Shown here: positions 1 through 8,986 of the stretch, in pieces
How positions within the stretch are numbered: the stretch's first letter is position 1
How the letters are laid out: every line of letters begins with the position of its first letter
Assembly (NCBI GenBank): GCA_022599915.1
Contig: JAHZLH010000026.1
Location: 24,201-88,200, forward strand
Length of the DNA: 64,000 nt
Direction: 5' to 3'
Source: Actinomycetes bacterium
GTDB taxonomy: Bacteria; Actinomycetota; Actinomycetes; S36-B12; GCA-2699445
The notes under the pieces: generated by a model
Seen by the model: only the letters and a program-made list of their open reading frames with translations
What the model was told of the DNA's origin: nothing
Databases searched by the model: none
Program-made: the position numbers and the translations under genes

Positions 1-481
1 GGTTCAGGTAGCCGTAGAGCAACCGAGTAGTGATCAGGCCGGGTCGGTCGCCCACCCGAGCGACGGTGCGTCCGGCTGCTTCAGCGAAGTCCGCCACCGC
101 TGCGACTGCAGCAGGTGCGGCCAGTGGGGTTTCCACCACTTCTGCCAAGGTGCGCGAGGCCACCGGTAGGGCCAAGTTCAGGCCAACCAGGCGACTGGGA
201 ATACTGGCTGCCAGTGCTAGATCGGCAACACCGAGTACCGAAGTGGTGGTCACCAACACCGCATCTTCTGGTGCAGCCTTAGCAAGCTCGGTCAGGGTGT
301 CCTGCTTGGCGCCGAACCGCTCGGCCACTGCCTCGATGACGAGACCGGAACCATCAAGGGCGGGCAGGTCACCGGTGGAGGGGGCCGACACCACCTCGAC
401 ACCAGCCTGACCGGCTAGTTCCACAATCTGAGTGGCGAGGTTACCGTCGCCGACGACGGCAATTTTGGTGACTGAAGACAT
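1..481 (-). CDS. 3-hydroxyacyl-CoA dehydrogenase family protein, 3' end beyond window
   Basis: About 160 N-terminal residues are visible and the frame is still open at base 1, so the gene continues outside the window. The N-terminus is a Rossmann strand-turn-helix (KIAVVGDGNLATQIVEL), with GDGNLA where the family normally has GxGxMG. The IEAVAERFGAKQDTL and VLVTTTSV segments align by eye with the NAD-binding domain of FadB/Hbd-type dehydrogenases, although the usual HFFNP segment reads NLALPV. The ATG is preceded by GGAG at 6 nt spacing. The family oxidises 3-hydroxyacyl-CoA with NAD in beta-oxidation or butyryl-CoA metabolism. A full paralogue lies at 12234-13085. The divergent motif residues leave the exact substrate, and even activity, open. 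Confidence 0.75.
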   Translation of the reverse strand, partial: MSSVTKIAVVGDGNLATQIVELAGQAGVEVVSAPSTGDLPALDGSGLVIEAVAERFGAKQDTLTELAKAAPEDAVLVTTTSVLGVADLALAASIPSRLVGLNLALPVASRTLAEVVETPLAAPAAVAAVADFAEAAGRTVARVGDRPGLITTRLLYGYLN

Positions 482-664
482 GAGTCGCTCCGTTTCGATG
501 TCGATTCGTACCGCTGCTCGATGCGCGACGGGGTGAAACCCCGGAATCCCAACCCAATAAGTGTGGCAGATGCAGCTGATCTGCCGTCGGTGAGGTCGCA
601 GGAGACGACATCTCGCGGCCTGGCAGCTGGAATGCGACTTATACCGCTAGGTCCGCTCTAGGGC

Positions 665-2233
665 TTACTCGACTCGGGAAGCCCGAATCTCATGGCCGGC
701 GCTAGTCAGACAACGACCTGAGGGCAGATCGAATTTCCAGCCATGCAGCAAACATTGCAGCGTGTCGCCTTCGATCTCGCCGAACCGTGATAGGTCAGCC
801 TTGAGATGGGGGCAGCGACGCTGCACGACCCAATCGCCCAACTCGATGTCTTCGGCGTCAGGCTGCTGTTCGGCATACCAACCCTCGACGTAGTTGACTC
901 GTTCGTCGGTGAGGCATTTGAAGAAGGTGTAAACAAACTCGTTGTACTGACCAATCCGCTTGGCACTGAATCGGGCCGACAGGAACAGGTGGTTCACCCA
1001 ATCCTCTTCTTCCGTGTACAGCAGATGTTCGATCAAGCGTCGCTGAGTCCGGAACCGATAACGCGGCTTGTCCTCAGGTAGCGGCCGGCGAACTTTACGA
1101 GTGGTGAAGTCGAAGACCACCTCTTCAAGCACCGGCGGATCCTCACCCTCCTCTGGCAAGGGGGCGGTCAGTTCGAACAGGACGGGGCCGCCGATGCCGT
1201 GGGCAATCTGTTCGGCCTGTTCCATGATTGGCTCAAACCGCTCTTGCAGCACTGCCAGCACGTCGATCTCCGGGTGTGACCAGGAGGCCCGTTCCTCGGC
1301 GATAACGATGCGCTGCCGATCGCGGTAGGCCTCTAAGTGCTTGCGCTTGCTTTCGGTGCTGAAGAAATCACGCACGTTCTCGACTGGGTGTTCCACCGCA
1401 ACTGCCTCGGTGTTCAACTCTGCCACCGATCCGGGGAGCAGAATGATGCCGTTGTCGTGGCCCTGATCCACCATGAAGTCGGTGAATACCTGCTGGTCGG
1501 GGAAGATATTTCCCTCGTCCTCGAAGATGTCGTTGAACTGCCACAACTCGTCATCCAGGAAGCAGGGCGGACCGGCCATTGGGAACACCCAACTAGCCCG
1601 CAGATCCTCTACGTAGCGCAGTGAGCGGTCTAGTTGCCGCTCTCGCTTTTGCTTGCCGAACGCCTGCTTCGCAGCGGGCGGTAGGTCGTAGACCATCGGG
1701 TACCAAATGGCGCCGGAGAATTGCAGGAAGTGCGCGTGCACGTGACCCAGTTCCGCGAACATGGCGAGTTCGGCGGGCCGAGCATCGTTTTGGTTCAGCA
1801 CTCGCAGGCCGTTGTCATCGATCCAGATCGACGAGTCACCCAGCGGCCCGTCGGTGGGGGCGGTCATGGCCTGAATCATCAGACGAACACCACTGCCGAC
1901 ATCGACAACTTCTTCGTTGGGCAGCCGTTCCAGGTTGTTGAAGCCCAGTTCGCGCAGTTCGTCTTCCATCGAACTGGTCGGGAAGTCCGGGAACAGCACC
2001 GTGGTGTCTTTGCGGATGTTCTCGGCCAGATTCTTGGCGTCGAAGTGATCCCGATGCAGGTGCGAAACGTACAGGTAATCGCACTGCCCGAGTTGTTGCC
2101 AATCCAACTGTGAGTTGTCGGGAAACGGGAACCACGAAGCGAAATAGGCCGGGTTCACCCACGGGTCGCACAGGATGCTGCCTGCGGAGGTCTCCATGTA
2201 CAGGCTGGCGTGACCGGTACCAGTGATGCGCAC
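665..2233 (-). CDS. Metallo-beta-lactamase-fold protein with C-terminal Rieske [2Fe-2S] domain
   Basis: 522 residues. Residues 1 to about 250 form a UlaG/RomA-like metallo-beta-lactamase domain with the metal motif H58-L-H60-R-D62-H63. The last 50 residues hold a complete Rieske cluster motif, C474-P-H476 and C494-L-L-H497-G-W. The middle is alpha-rich and not recognised. The pairing recalls CMP-N-acetylneuraminate hydroxylase, which combines Rieske and MBL-like folds, but there the Rieske domain is N-terminal. The start is GTG, with GGGGAGG four bases upstream. It diverges from the aldehyde dehydrogenase gene across 218 bp. An oxidoreductase or hydroxylase role fed by an electron donor is an inference; the substrate is unknown. 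Confidence 0.85.
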   Translation of the reverse strand: MRITGTGHASLYMETSAGSILCDPWVNPAYFASWFPFPDNSQLDWQQLGQCDYLYVSHLHRDHFDAKNLAENIRKDTTVLFPDFPTSSMEDELRELGFNNLERLPNEEVVDVGSGVRLMIQAMTAPTDGPLGDSSIWIDDNGLRVLNQNDARPAELAMFAELGHVHAHFLQFSGAIWYPMVYDLPPAAKQAFGKQKRERQLDRSLRYVEDLRASWVFPMAGPPCFLDDELWQFNDIFEDEGNIFPDQQVFTDFMVDQGHDNGIILLPGSVAELNTEAVAVEHPVENVRDFFSTESKRKHLEAYRDRQRIVIAEERASWSHPEIDVLAVLQERFEPIMEQAEQIAHGIGGPVLFELTAPLPEEGEDPPVLEEVVFDFTTRKVRRPLPEDKPRYRFRTQRRLIEHLLYTEEEDWVNHLFLSARFSAKRIGQYNEFVYTFFKCLTDERVNYVEGWYAEQQPDAEDIELGDWVVQRRCPHLKADLSRFGEIEGDTLQCLLHGWKFDLPSGRCLTSAGHEIRASRVE

Positions 2234-2451
2234 TCTGCCTCCCCAAGTTCGACGCTAGCGAATACGCTCGGAAATTCGCTGCTGCCCGCCCAGTATCCCC
2301 CCTCTGCAAACTATCGCTCAAATTACCGCAGCCCTACGCTCCGGAAGTCGGCCCACCACGAGACGCAAAATGTCGCCGTCGATATTCACGGAAACACAAC
2401 CATCGGTGATTATTCGCCTACGGTGGGGGAAACACCAAGCACTGGAGCGTC

Positions 2452-3936
2452 ATGCCGACGACTGACCACACTTTTGCTAGCACATCACCCGCCGATAACC
2501 GGGTTATCGGGAACTACCGGCTGATGAATAGCGAGGAGGTCGCCGAGGTCGTCGATCGGGCACGTATCGCGGGGAACTGGTGGCGCGAGTTGGGATTTGC
2601 CGAGCGGCGCAAGCGAATCCTGCGATTCAAATCGCTACTTGTTCGCCGAGCGGAGGAGATCGCTGAACTCGTTCACGCCGAGAACGGCAAACCTCGCGAA
2701 GATGCACTGCTGGAAGTTGTGCTCACCGTCGATCACTTGAACTGGGCAGCCAACAACGCTGAGGGCACCTTGCGCCGCCGATCGGTGCGACCAGGCCTGC
2801 TGACCTTGAATCAGGCCGCCACCGTGGCGTACCAACCGCTGGGCGTCGTGGGAGTCATCGGCCCGTGGAACTACCCGGTGTTCACGCCCATGGGCTCCAT
2901 CATCTACGCCCTCGCCGCTGGCAACGCCGTGGTCTTCAAACCTTCGGAATACACCACCGCTGTTGGCGAGTGGCTTGTCCAAGCTTTCGGCGAAGTCGTC
3001 ACCGAACAACCAGTCCTGCAGCTTGCCACTGGGCGCGGTGACACCGGTGCAGCGCTCTGCCAAACAGGCACCGACAAGATCTCCTTCACCGGCTCGACGG
3101 CTACCGGCAAAAAGGTTATGGCCGAATGCGCCGATTCGTTAACACCGATCGTGTTGGAATGCGGTGGCAAAGACGCGGTGTTGGTGGACTACGACGCAAA
3201 CCTGGCCAAGGCAGCAGATGTAGTCGCCTTCGGCGCCTTTTCTAACGCTGGTCAGACCTGCGCTGGCGTGGAACTGGTCTATGTCCACGAAAAAGTGGCA
3301 GACGAGTTCATCCAACTGCTCGCGGAGCGGACCGCATCGGTACGACCGGGCACTGCAGCGGATGCCGACTTCGGCCCCATGACGATGCCAAGACAGATTG
3401 ATGTGGTGCACCGGCATCTGGACGCGGCCCTCGCTGACGGCGGCAAGGCCGTCGTTGGTGGCACGGGCAGCATCCACGGCTCATTGATTTCTCCGGTATT
3501 GCTCACGGAAGTCCCCGAAGACAGCGCGGCGGTGCGGGAGGAAACCTTCGGTCCGGTGGTAGTCGTCAATCGGGTACGCGATCTCGACGAAGCCGTTGAC
3601 CGGGCTAACGGCTCCGAATATGGACTAGGCGCCTCGATCTTTTCCGGTTCACGCGAGCGCATGGAACAAGCTGCCAGTCGTCTGCAGGTCGGCATGGTCA
3701 GCATGAATGCGTGGCTGATGTACGCCGGTGCCCCGGCCTTGCCCTGGGGTGGCGTCAAGCAATCTGGCTTCGGCCGACTGCATGGCGTCGATGGTCTACG
3801 TGAGTTTGCCCGCGCTAAATCAACCACCCGCGAGCGGTTCCCTATCCCGTTGAAACTGACCAGCTTCGCTCGCCACCCCCGCACCACCAACGTGCTGTTG
3901 CAGATCAGCCAACTGCTGCACGGCCGCCGCAGCTAG
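2452..3936 (+). CDS. NAD(P)-dependent aldehyde dehydrogenase
   Basis: 494 residues, the normal length for the ALDH superfamily. Visible catalytic elements are PWN (N140), cofactor-binding K163, FTGSTATGK around 212-220, general base E236 in LECGGKD and nucleophile C270 in NAGQTC. The closing VNRVRDLDEAVDRAN and GVKQSGFGRLHG segments are also typical. The enzyme oxidises an aldehyde to the acid with NAD(P). The C-terminal extension after the catalytic fold resembles actinobacterial succinate-semialdehyde/aldehyde dehydrogenases, but the substrate cannot be fixed from sequence. The ATG follows GGAG at 4 nt. It is transcribed away from the MBL-Rieske gene, which suggests shared regulation without proving it. 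Confidence 0.9.
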   Translation: MPTTDHTFASTSPADNRVIGNYRLMNSEEVAEVVDRARIAGNWWRELGFAERRKRILRFKSLLVRRAEEIAELVHAENGKPREDALLEVVLTVDHLNWAANNAEGTLRRRSVRPGLLTLNQAATVAYQPLGVVGVIGPWNYPVFTPMGSIIYALAAGNAVVFKPSEYTTAVGEWLVQAFGEVVTEQPVLQLATGRGDTGAALCQTGTDKISFTGSTATGKKVMAECADSLTPIVLECGGKDAVLVDYDANLAKAADVVAFGAFSNAGQTCAGVELVYVHEKVADEFIQLLAERTASVRPGTAADADFGPMTMPRQIDVVHRHLDAALADGGKAVVGGTGSIHGSLISPVLLTEVPEDSAAVREETFGPVVVVNRVRDLDEAVDRANGSEYGLGASIFSGSRERMEQAASRLQVGMVSMNAWLMYAGAPALPWGGVKQSGFGRLHGVDGLREFARAKSTTRERFPIPLKLTSFARHPRTTNVLLQISQLLHGRRS

Positions 3937-4077
3937 TGCCGGTCTCGCTAGTCGAAGCAACAGCAGACAAAACGCTCCAAGTCGGCGCGGCACTCCTCTG
4001 ACCGAGCCACTTGTGGGCGGAACGTGACGAAAGTTTCAGAAAGTCATCGATTGGCCTTAATTCGTGTAAGTCACCGT

Positions 4078-4125
4078 CCGATGGAAGGGGTGTTAGTACC
4101 CACGGGGTCCCGAAAGGTACATCGG
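4078..4125 (+). promoter_or_regulatory. Possible structured 5' leader of the exported glycosidase gene
   Basis: CCGATG at 4078-4083 can pair with CATCGG at 4120-4125, two bases before the ATG at 4128. The enclosed segment contains two further G/C-rich pairing possibilities (GGGT with ACCC near 4089-4102, and a GGGTCCCGAAAGG stretch). The likely ribosome site AAAGG (4113-4117) lies inside the fold. No known riboswitch family was recognised. This is pattern reading only. Confidence 0.3.
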
Positions 4126-4127
4126 CG

Positions 4128-7043
4128 ATGCAGTCAATACTCGTCCGAGTTGCCCTACCGCTATTCGCGGCGGTCAGCCTGATCTTCTCAGTCACTGCGG
4201 CACCGGCGGGAGCTACCGCTCTGGTACCGCCGTCACCGAATCTCTACGACGAAGCGGAGGTGGGGCTGGGTGAATTCACGGCCGTGTGTGACTACACCGG
4301 CCTGCGCGACACTATCGACCCCATCGTGGCACCGGGCAGCACCGCATTTGCTCATGCTCATGACTTCTTCGGCAACACCGAAGTCGCCGCCGATTCCACA
4401 ACTGCCAGTCTGCGGGAAAACTCCGCCACCAACTGCGATCCAGTCGAAGACGCCTCGTCGTACTGGATCCCGAGCCTGTTACAAAACGGGCAACCATTGG
4501 ACGCTACATCGCTGACGGCCTATTACTTCGTCAAGCAGCCGATGGATCCAGCGCAGTTGCAGGACATGCCGGCGGGTATGAAGTTGATCGCGGGCAACGC
4601 CAAAGCGCAGTCACCGCAGCCGCTGGATCGAGTTGCTTGGACGTGTTTGGGGCAGTCGGAAATGCACCGCACTATTCCCGATTGCGGCGGTCGCACCTTG
4701 CAGTTGGCAGTGTTCTTCCCGCAGTGTTGGGACGGCGTCAACACTGACTCGGCCGATCACGTCAGTCATGTCGCCTACGCACAACCTGCAGTCGGCTGCC
4801 CGGACTCGCACCCTTACCTGATCCCACAACTGGAACTGCAGTTCCGTTGGCAGCCAGAGCCGGGTGCACAGTTGGACGTCGCGAGCGACGTCATGATGGG
4901 TCAAAGTAACGGCATCACCGCGCACGCCGACTTCATGAACGGCTGGGAACTGGCCACCCTCAAGGACCGCACTGACAACTGCCTGCGCTGGCCAGTGGTG
5001 TGCTTGACCAACGGTGAGGATCGCCGGATCAGTCAAGGCACGATGCCACCCGATCTGGTGCAACCGCCCACGCCGGTACCACCGCCGCTACCCGGTGACG
5101 AACCAACACCAACACCAACACCAACGCCGGAACCCAGCGAGGAGCCCGTCCGTTCAGCCTTTGACCGCGTTGAAGCGGAATCCTTCGATGATCAGACGGG
5201 CGTGCTGACCGAAGGCACGAGCGACGCCGGTGGCGGTGAAAATATCGGGTGGTTGGCCAACGGCGACTGGGCTCGCTACGACCGAGTTGACTTTGGTGAC
5301 GGCGCCGACGAGCTGCGGGCTCGGCTAGCTAGTGCGGCAGCTAGTGACGGTCGACTAGAGGTGCGATTGGACGCCGTCGACGGCCCCGTGGTGGCCTCGG
5401 TCCCGATGGTCAATACCGGCGGGTGGCAGTCCTGGGAATCGGTTGATGCGCCGCTGACCGAGACCGTCACCGGCGTTCACGACGTCTACCTGCTGGTAGT
5501 CAATGAGCCTGCCTGGCAGGAGATCGGCAACGTCAACTGGCTGAAGTTCGGCGCCGTTGCACCGGAACCGGAACCAACCCCAACCCCAACCCCAACTCAG
5601 GAGCCAACCCCGGAGCCTTCACCCACTCAAGAACCCACACCCACGCCAACGCCGGAACCGACCCAGGAACCGACGCGCTCGGCGTTTGAGCGGATCGAAG
5701 CGGAGTCCTTTGCCGACCAAGCCGGTATCCAGACCGAGGGCACCAGCGACGACGGTGGCGGTGACAACGTCGGTTGGTTGGCCAATGGCGACTGGACGCG
5801 GTACGACCGCATCGACTTCGGTGAAGGTGCCGCCGAGGTAGACCTACGCGTAGCGAGTGCCGTCACCACTAACGGTCGACTGGAGGTACGTCTCGACACC
5901 TTGGACAGCCCCTCGGTAGCGAGCGTGGCGATGCCCAACACCGGTGGCTGGCAGTCCTGGCGCACGGTGACCGCGCAACTCTCCGAATCGGTGTCTGGCA
6001 GCCACGACGTCTACCTGGTCGTCGTAAACGATCCGGCGTGGCAGGACGTCGGCAACGTCAACTGGATCACCTTCACCGCCACTCAACCACCGGAGTACGG
6101 CCTGTTTTACGGCGAGGGCCGAGTGGATAATCGCGACTTCTGGGACTCCCAGCGCGGCATCGGGTTCTCAGTGGCATCCCAAGGCGCCCACCCTGGCCAG
6201 CAACGGCTGGAAGATGCACTACAACGGGTATCGGATCTTGGGTACACCACCATCCGCACCTGGGGAGCTGGCGGATACACCGAGCGGATTCTGCAGGCAA
6301 TCGAGGATCTGAATCTTAACTTGAAAGTGCAGGTGGGGGTGTGGATCAGCACCGACAGCGGTTCGCGTGACCTGCTTGATCGAGCGCTAACCACGGTCGA
6401 GGGCCACGAAGAACACGTACTGTCGTTGTCCTTGGGTAATGAGCAACTGGCTGACTGGAACACCTCGGATATGACGCCAGCTCAGCTAGCAGATCAGATC
6501 GAGTACATCCGGCAACGCTCGACGGTTCCGCTGACCTACAACTTCTCCGACGCTACCTTCCGCTCCGGCAGTAGTTTCTGGTCCCGGGGCGGGGCAGACG
6601 TGCTTCCCCTTCTCGACTACGTGAATGTGCATGACTACGGCGCAACCTTCGCCTACGACAACCGCTGGAACCCGAGTTACACCCCGGCGGTACAACTGCA
6701 GATCATCCGATCGGACTCGGATTGGGTTGCGGGTCTATTCGACTCACTGGGGCTGGCAGCAATGCCAGTCGTGCTGGGTGAGACCGGCTGGCAAAGTGCC
6801 GGCTATTCTCCGCAAGTCACCAGCGCCGCTAACGCCGCTGCCTACGCCGAGGGGGTAGCGCGTTACTTGTACGCCGAGGACAGCCGATTTGACTCGATGT
6901 ACTACTTCAACTTGTCCGATGAGTCCTGGAAGGGTGGCGACGATCACTGGGGGCTGTATCGGGAAGGAATCGACGAGTCACTCGGTGAGGCGAAGTTCGA
7001 CTTGGCTGAACTGCGTGCGATCAACCGTGGCTCGATGAACTAG
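4128..7043 (+). CDS. Exported DUF1996 - CBM6 - CBM6 - GH17-like glycoside hydrolase
   Basis: 971 residues from the ATG at 4128. That start puts a signal peptide (residues 1-29, ending APAGA) at the N-terminus, with AAAGG upstream; 39 further in-frame upstream codons look non-coding. Order: DUF1996-like domain (about 40-310, with AFAHAHDFFG, YWIPSLL and FPQCWDG segments); Pro-Thr linker; CBM6-like module (about 344-475, VEAESF and GWLANGDWARYD); second Pro-Thr linker; second CBM6-like module (about 520-653); C-terminal TIM-barrel-like domain (about 658-971). The last has GNE (E772) and GETGW (E885), the expected acid and nucleophile of GH17 beta-1,3-glucanases. Probably secreted to bind and cut a beta-glucan; the substrate is inferred. 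The 3' end overlaps the convergent stress-protein gene by 23 bp. Confidence 0.88.
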   Translation: MQSILVRVALPLFAAVSLIFSVTAAPAGATALVPPSPNLYDEAEVGLGEFTAVCDYTGLRDTIDPIVAPGSTAFAHAHDFFGNTEVAADSTTASLRENSATNCDPVEDASSYWIPSLLQNGQPLDATSLTAYYFVKQPMDPAQLQDMPAGMKLIAGNAKAQSPQPLDRVAWTCLGQSEMHRTIPDCGGRTLQLAVFFPQCWDGVNTDSADHVSHVAYAQPAVGCPDSHPYLIPQLELQFRWQPEPGAQLDVASDVMMGQSNGITAHADFMNGWELATLKDRTDNCLRWPVVCLTNGEDRRISQGTMPPDLVQPPTPVPPPLPGDEPTPTPTPTPEPSEEPVRSAFDRVEAESFDDQTGVLTEGTSDAGGGENIGWLANGDWARYDRVDFGDGADELRARLASAAASDGRLEVRLDAVDGPVVASVPMVNTGGWQSWESVDAPLTETVTGVHDVYLLVVNEPAWQEIGNVNWLKFGAVAPEPEPTPTPTPTQEPTPEPSPTQEPTPTPTPEPTQEPTRSAFERIEAESFADQAGIQTEGTSDDGGGDNVGWLANGDWTRYDRIDFGEGAAEVDLRVASAVTTNGRLEVRLDTLDSPSVASVAMPNTGGWQSWRTVTAQLSESVSGSHDVYLVVVNDPAWQDVGNVNWITFTATQPPEYGLFYGEGRVDNRDFWDSQRGIGFSVASQGAHPGQQRLEDALQRVSDLGYTTIRTWGAGGYTERILQAIEDLNLNLKVQVGVWISTDSGSRDLLDRALTTVEGHEEHVLSLSLGNEQLADWNTSDMTPAQLADQIEYIRQRSTVPLTYNFSDATFRSGSSFWSRGGADVLPLLDYVNVHDYGATFAYDNRWNPSYTPAVQLQIIRSDSDWVAGLFDSLGLAAMPVVLGETGWQSAGYSPQVTSAANAAAYAEGVARYLYAEDSRFDSMYYFNLSDESWKGGDDHWGLYREGIDESLGEAKFDLAELRAINRGSMN
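5158..6085 (+). repeat. Tandem duplicated CBM6-like modules with Pro-Thr linkers
   Basis: Two copies of a carbohydrate-binding module lie at about 5158-5553 and 5686-6085. They share GWLANGDW, NTGGWQSW, HDVYL and GNVNW segments and are similar at the DNA level. Each is preceded by a codon-repetitive Pro-Thr-Glu linker (about 5098-5142 and 5563-5672). This looks like internal duplication within one secreted enzyme. Confidence 0.8.
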
Positions 7044-7839
7044 GCGGCCGGCAAACCACTAGGGCGGAGCAGGGAGCGTGGCGAGCCAGCGAACTGGCAA
7101 TAGCACCGACTTGTAGACCCCGTAATTCGGATAGCCCGCGGGAGCCGTGCACCACGAGGTCGGCTTCTCGGGCCCGCACTTCAGCGAAGATCAAATCGCG
7201 CACGTGGTAGAAGACTTGATCTGAATCGGGTTCCAGTATCACCGGATCGACCGATCGGGCCAGCGGCCGCAACTGCGCTACTGCCGGGGCGATAGCGCTC
7301 TCCGGATCGAGATCAGGTTCGACCGCGGTCACGACGGCGACATCGCATTGGGCAAGCCAGGGCATCGACGCGAGTAGCGCTATCGCGGCGGTGGCAGACT
7401 CCGAGCCGTCAGTGCAGGCCACGACTTGCCGGATTGGGCGCGGGTGGCGGATCACGAAGAGAGGTCGCGGCATGGTGTGCAGCAGATGTTCGGATGTACT
7501 GCCTAGCGTGAGAGCTCGGCATCGCCCATGTCCGCGGGGTCCGACCGCCAGTGCGGTCCCACCGACCGAAGGCAGTACTTCCCGCGGATCACCCACACCG
7601 ACTAGGTGCTGTACCTCCGCAAGCTCCGACCCAGGCAGCGCCGGTCGCGGATGTGGTGGGTGCCATTCGCAAACATCGTCGGCATTGGCCGCACTCACCT
7701 CAGCCGGCAGTCGGTCGGTCGCGGTCACCACCTTGACCGACCATCCCGGCCACTGCTGCTCAGATAGCCACAGCCACACCGCATCAGCACCCGGCGAGCC
7801 GTCATCAGCCACCACTAGCACCTGGTTGTTGGCCTGCAT
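7021..7839 (-). CDS. Tandem universal stress protein
   Basis: 272 residues with two UspA-like domains. The first ends in GPRGHGRCRALTLGS, an exact G-x2-G-x9-G-S ATP-binding signature. The second (from about residue 130, VVACTDGSESA) ends in GSRGLSELRGLQVGA, the same signature with Ala in the last place. Actinobacterial tandem Usps bind ATP and act in stress or dormancy responses. The ATG has GGAGG upstream. It converges on the GH17-like gene; the last 23 bp, including the stop, lie inside that gene's 3' end. The target process is unknown. Confidence 0.88.
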   Translation of the reverse strand: MQANNQVLVVADDGSPGADAVWLWLSEQQWPGWSVKVVTATDRLPAEVSAANADDVCEWHPPHPRPALPGSELAEVQHLVGVGDPREVLPSVGGTALAVGPRGHGRCRALTLGSTSEHLLHTMPRPLFVIRHPRPIRQVVACTDGSESATAAIALLASMPWLAQCDVAVVTAVEPDLDPESAIAPAVAQLRPLARSVDPVILEPDSDQVFYHVRDLIFAEVRAREADLVVHGSRGLSELRGLQVGAIASSLARHAPCSALVVCRPPSSSSHG

Positions 7840-8233
7840 TGTGCCTCCTACTACGCTGTCATGAACGTCCCATACTTGGACGCCAGCGCACAGCCCTTGC
7901 TGCCGGCGTTGCTCCGTTTGGCGTTACCGGCCAGTAGGAGTTGGTCGCTCTCCAGAGCTCGTGGACACAGTGGGGCAAAGGACGGTGATGTACGTGCCCA
8001 TTTCTCCACTACTGAACGCCCATTGCTGTGATCACTTTGACCTCGGAGTGGATCATCTGGCCTCACCGGATGAGATAAGTGACATGAGTGATCCGTGGAC
8101 CTCGGCGATTCCACCCCAGCAACGCAGCGCGGAGTCGGCACCTATGCAAGTTCCCCCGGGGGAACTGGGGGTTTGGGCCCGCGACTTGGATCTGCCGGGT
8201 ACCGGTGGCTAGCGGCTGGGCTGCTCAGACCCG
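7840..8233. other. Intergenic region between nucS and the stress-protein gene
   Basis: 394 bp without a convincing gene. The right part lies downstream of nucS, and the promoter of the stress-protein gene should be in the left part (minus strand). A 42-codon plus-strand frame at 8084-8212 has an ATG but no ribosome site and no recognisable product. A GC-rich palindrome (TTCCCCCGGGGGAA) lies around 8151-8164. Confidence 0.4.
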
Positions 8234-8905
8234 CTAGAACAGTTTCATCCCGCCGGAATCGAGGCCGCGCATCTCGTCGTAGTCCAAAACGACGCACTCG
8301 ATATCTCGATCCTCGGCTAGCGTGCGCGCTTGCGGCTTAATCTCTTGGGCGGCAAACACACCTCGCACCGGCGATAACAGCGGGTCGCGATTGAGCAGAT
8401 CTAGATAGCGGGTCAGTTGCTCCACCCCATCAATTTCACCTCGCCGTTTGATTTCGACGGCCACGCTGGCCCCGGTGTGGTCTTGGCAGAGCAGATCAAC
8501 CGGACCAATGGCCGTGGGGTATTCCCGCCGAACCAACGACCAATCGGAGCCCAACGGGTCTAGCCGGTCAGCGAGCAACTGCTGCAGGTGAGCTTCCACG
8601 CCATCCTTTTGCAGCCCCGGATCCTCACCGAGTTCATGGCTACTGTCGTGCAGTACCTCAACCACTTCAATGACTAGCTGCTCGTCACCCTTGCGATTGA
8701 CCACCCGCCATTGCCCGACGCCGCCTTCCGGTTCGGCCACCGTGCAGGGCGGGTTCATCCAGTTCAGCGGCTTATAGGAACCGGATTCGCTGTGGATCAG
8801 CACGGAGCCGTCGCCTTTCAGCAACAACAGCCGGGTGGCTTGCGGTAGATGAGCAGACAGCTTTCCGGCATAGTCCACCGAGCAACGAGCGATCAGCATA
8901 CGCAC
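8234..8905 (-). CDS. nucS: Mismatch-specific endonuclease NucS (EndoMS)
   Basis: 223 residues, full family length. The N-terminus [29 protein letters not shown] is characteristic of actinobacterial NucS. The nuclease core has E128, D137 (GPVDLL), E151 and K153 (VAVEIKRRG). NucS cuts both strands at mismatches and replaces MutS/MutL in most Actinobacteria, usually guided by the sliding clamp. The start is GTG at 8905; there is no Shine-Dalgarno, but a TACCCT hexamer ends 6 nt upstream, so the mRNA is probably leaderless. The neighbourhood near murA and the atp genes is the conserved one. Confidence 0.93.
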   Translation of the reverse strand: MRMLIARCSVDYAGKLSAHLPQATRLLLLKGDGSVLIHSESGSYKPLNWMNPPCTVAEPEGGVGQWRVVNRKGDEQLVIEVVEVLHDSSHELGEDPGLQKDGVEAHLQQLLADRLDPLGSDWSLVRREYPTAIGPVDLLCQDHTGASVAVEIKRRGEIDGVEQLTRYLDLLNRDPLLSPVRGVFAAQEIKPQARTLAEDRDIECVVLDYDEMRGLDSGGMKLF

Positions 8906-8911
8906 TCGGTC

Positions 8912-8917
8912 AGGGTA
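8912..8917 (-). promoter_or_regulatory. -10 hexamer for leaderless nucS
   Basis: TACCCT fits TANNNT and is separated from the nucS GTG by exactly 6 nt. No ribosome site is present. No clear -35 box is seen. Confidence 0.5.
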
Positions 8918-8986
8918 ACTCTGACCGAACTGGCCATCGCCACGGGTGCTGCGACACGAGGGCTGGCAGCCCTGCCAGGCGATCAG

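Noticed and set aside
7854..7880. GGGAC half-site upstream of the stress-protein gene, resembling half of a DosR box
   Set aside because: The second half is not present and the flanking bases do not fit.
8084..8212. 42-codon plus-strand frame between nucS and the stress-protein gene
   Set aside because: No ribosome site, no -10 at the leaderless distance, no recognisable composition.
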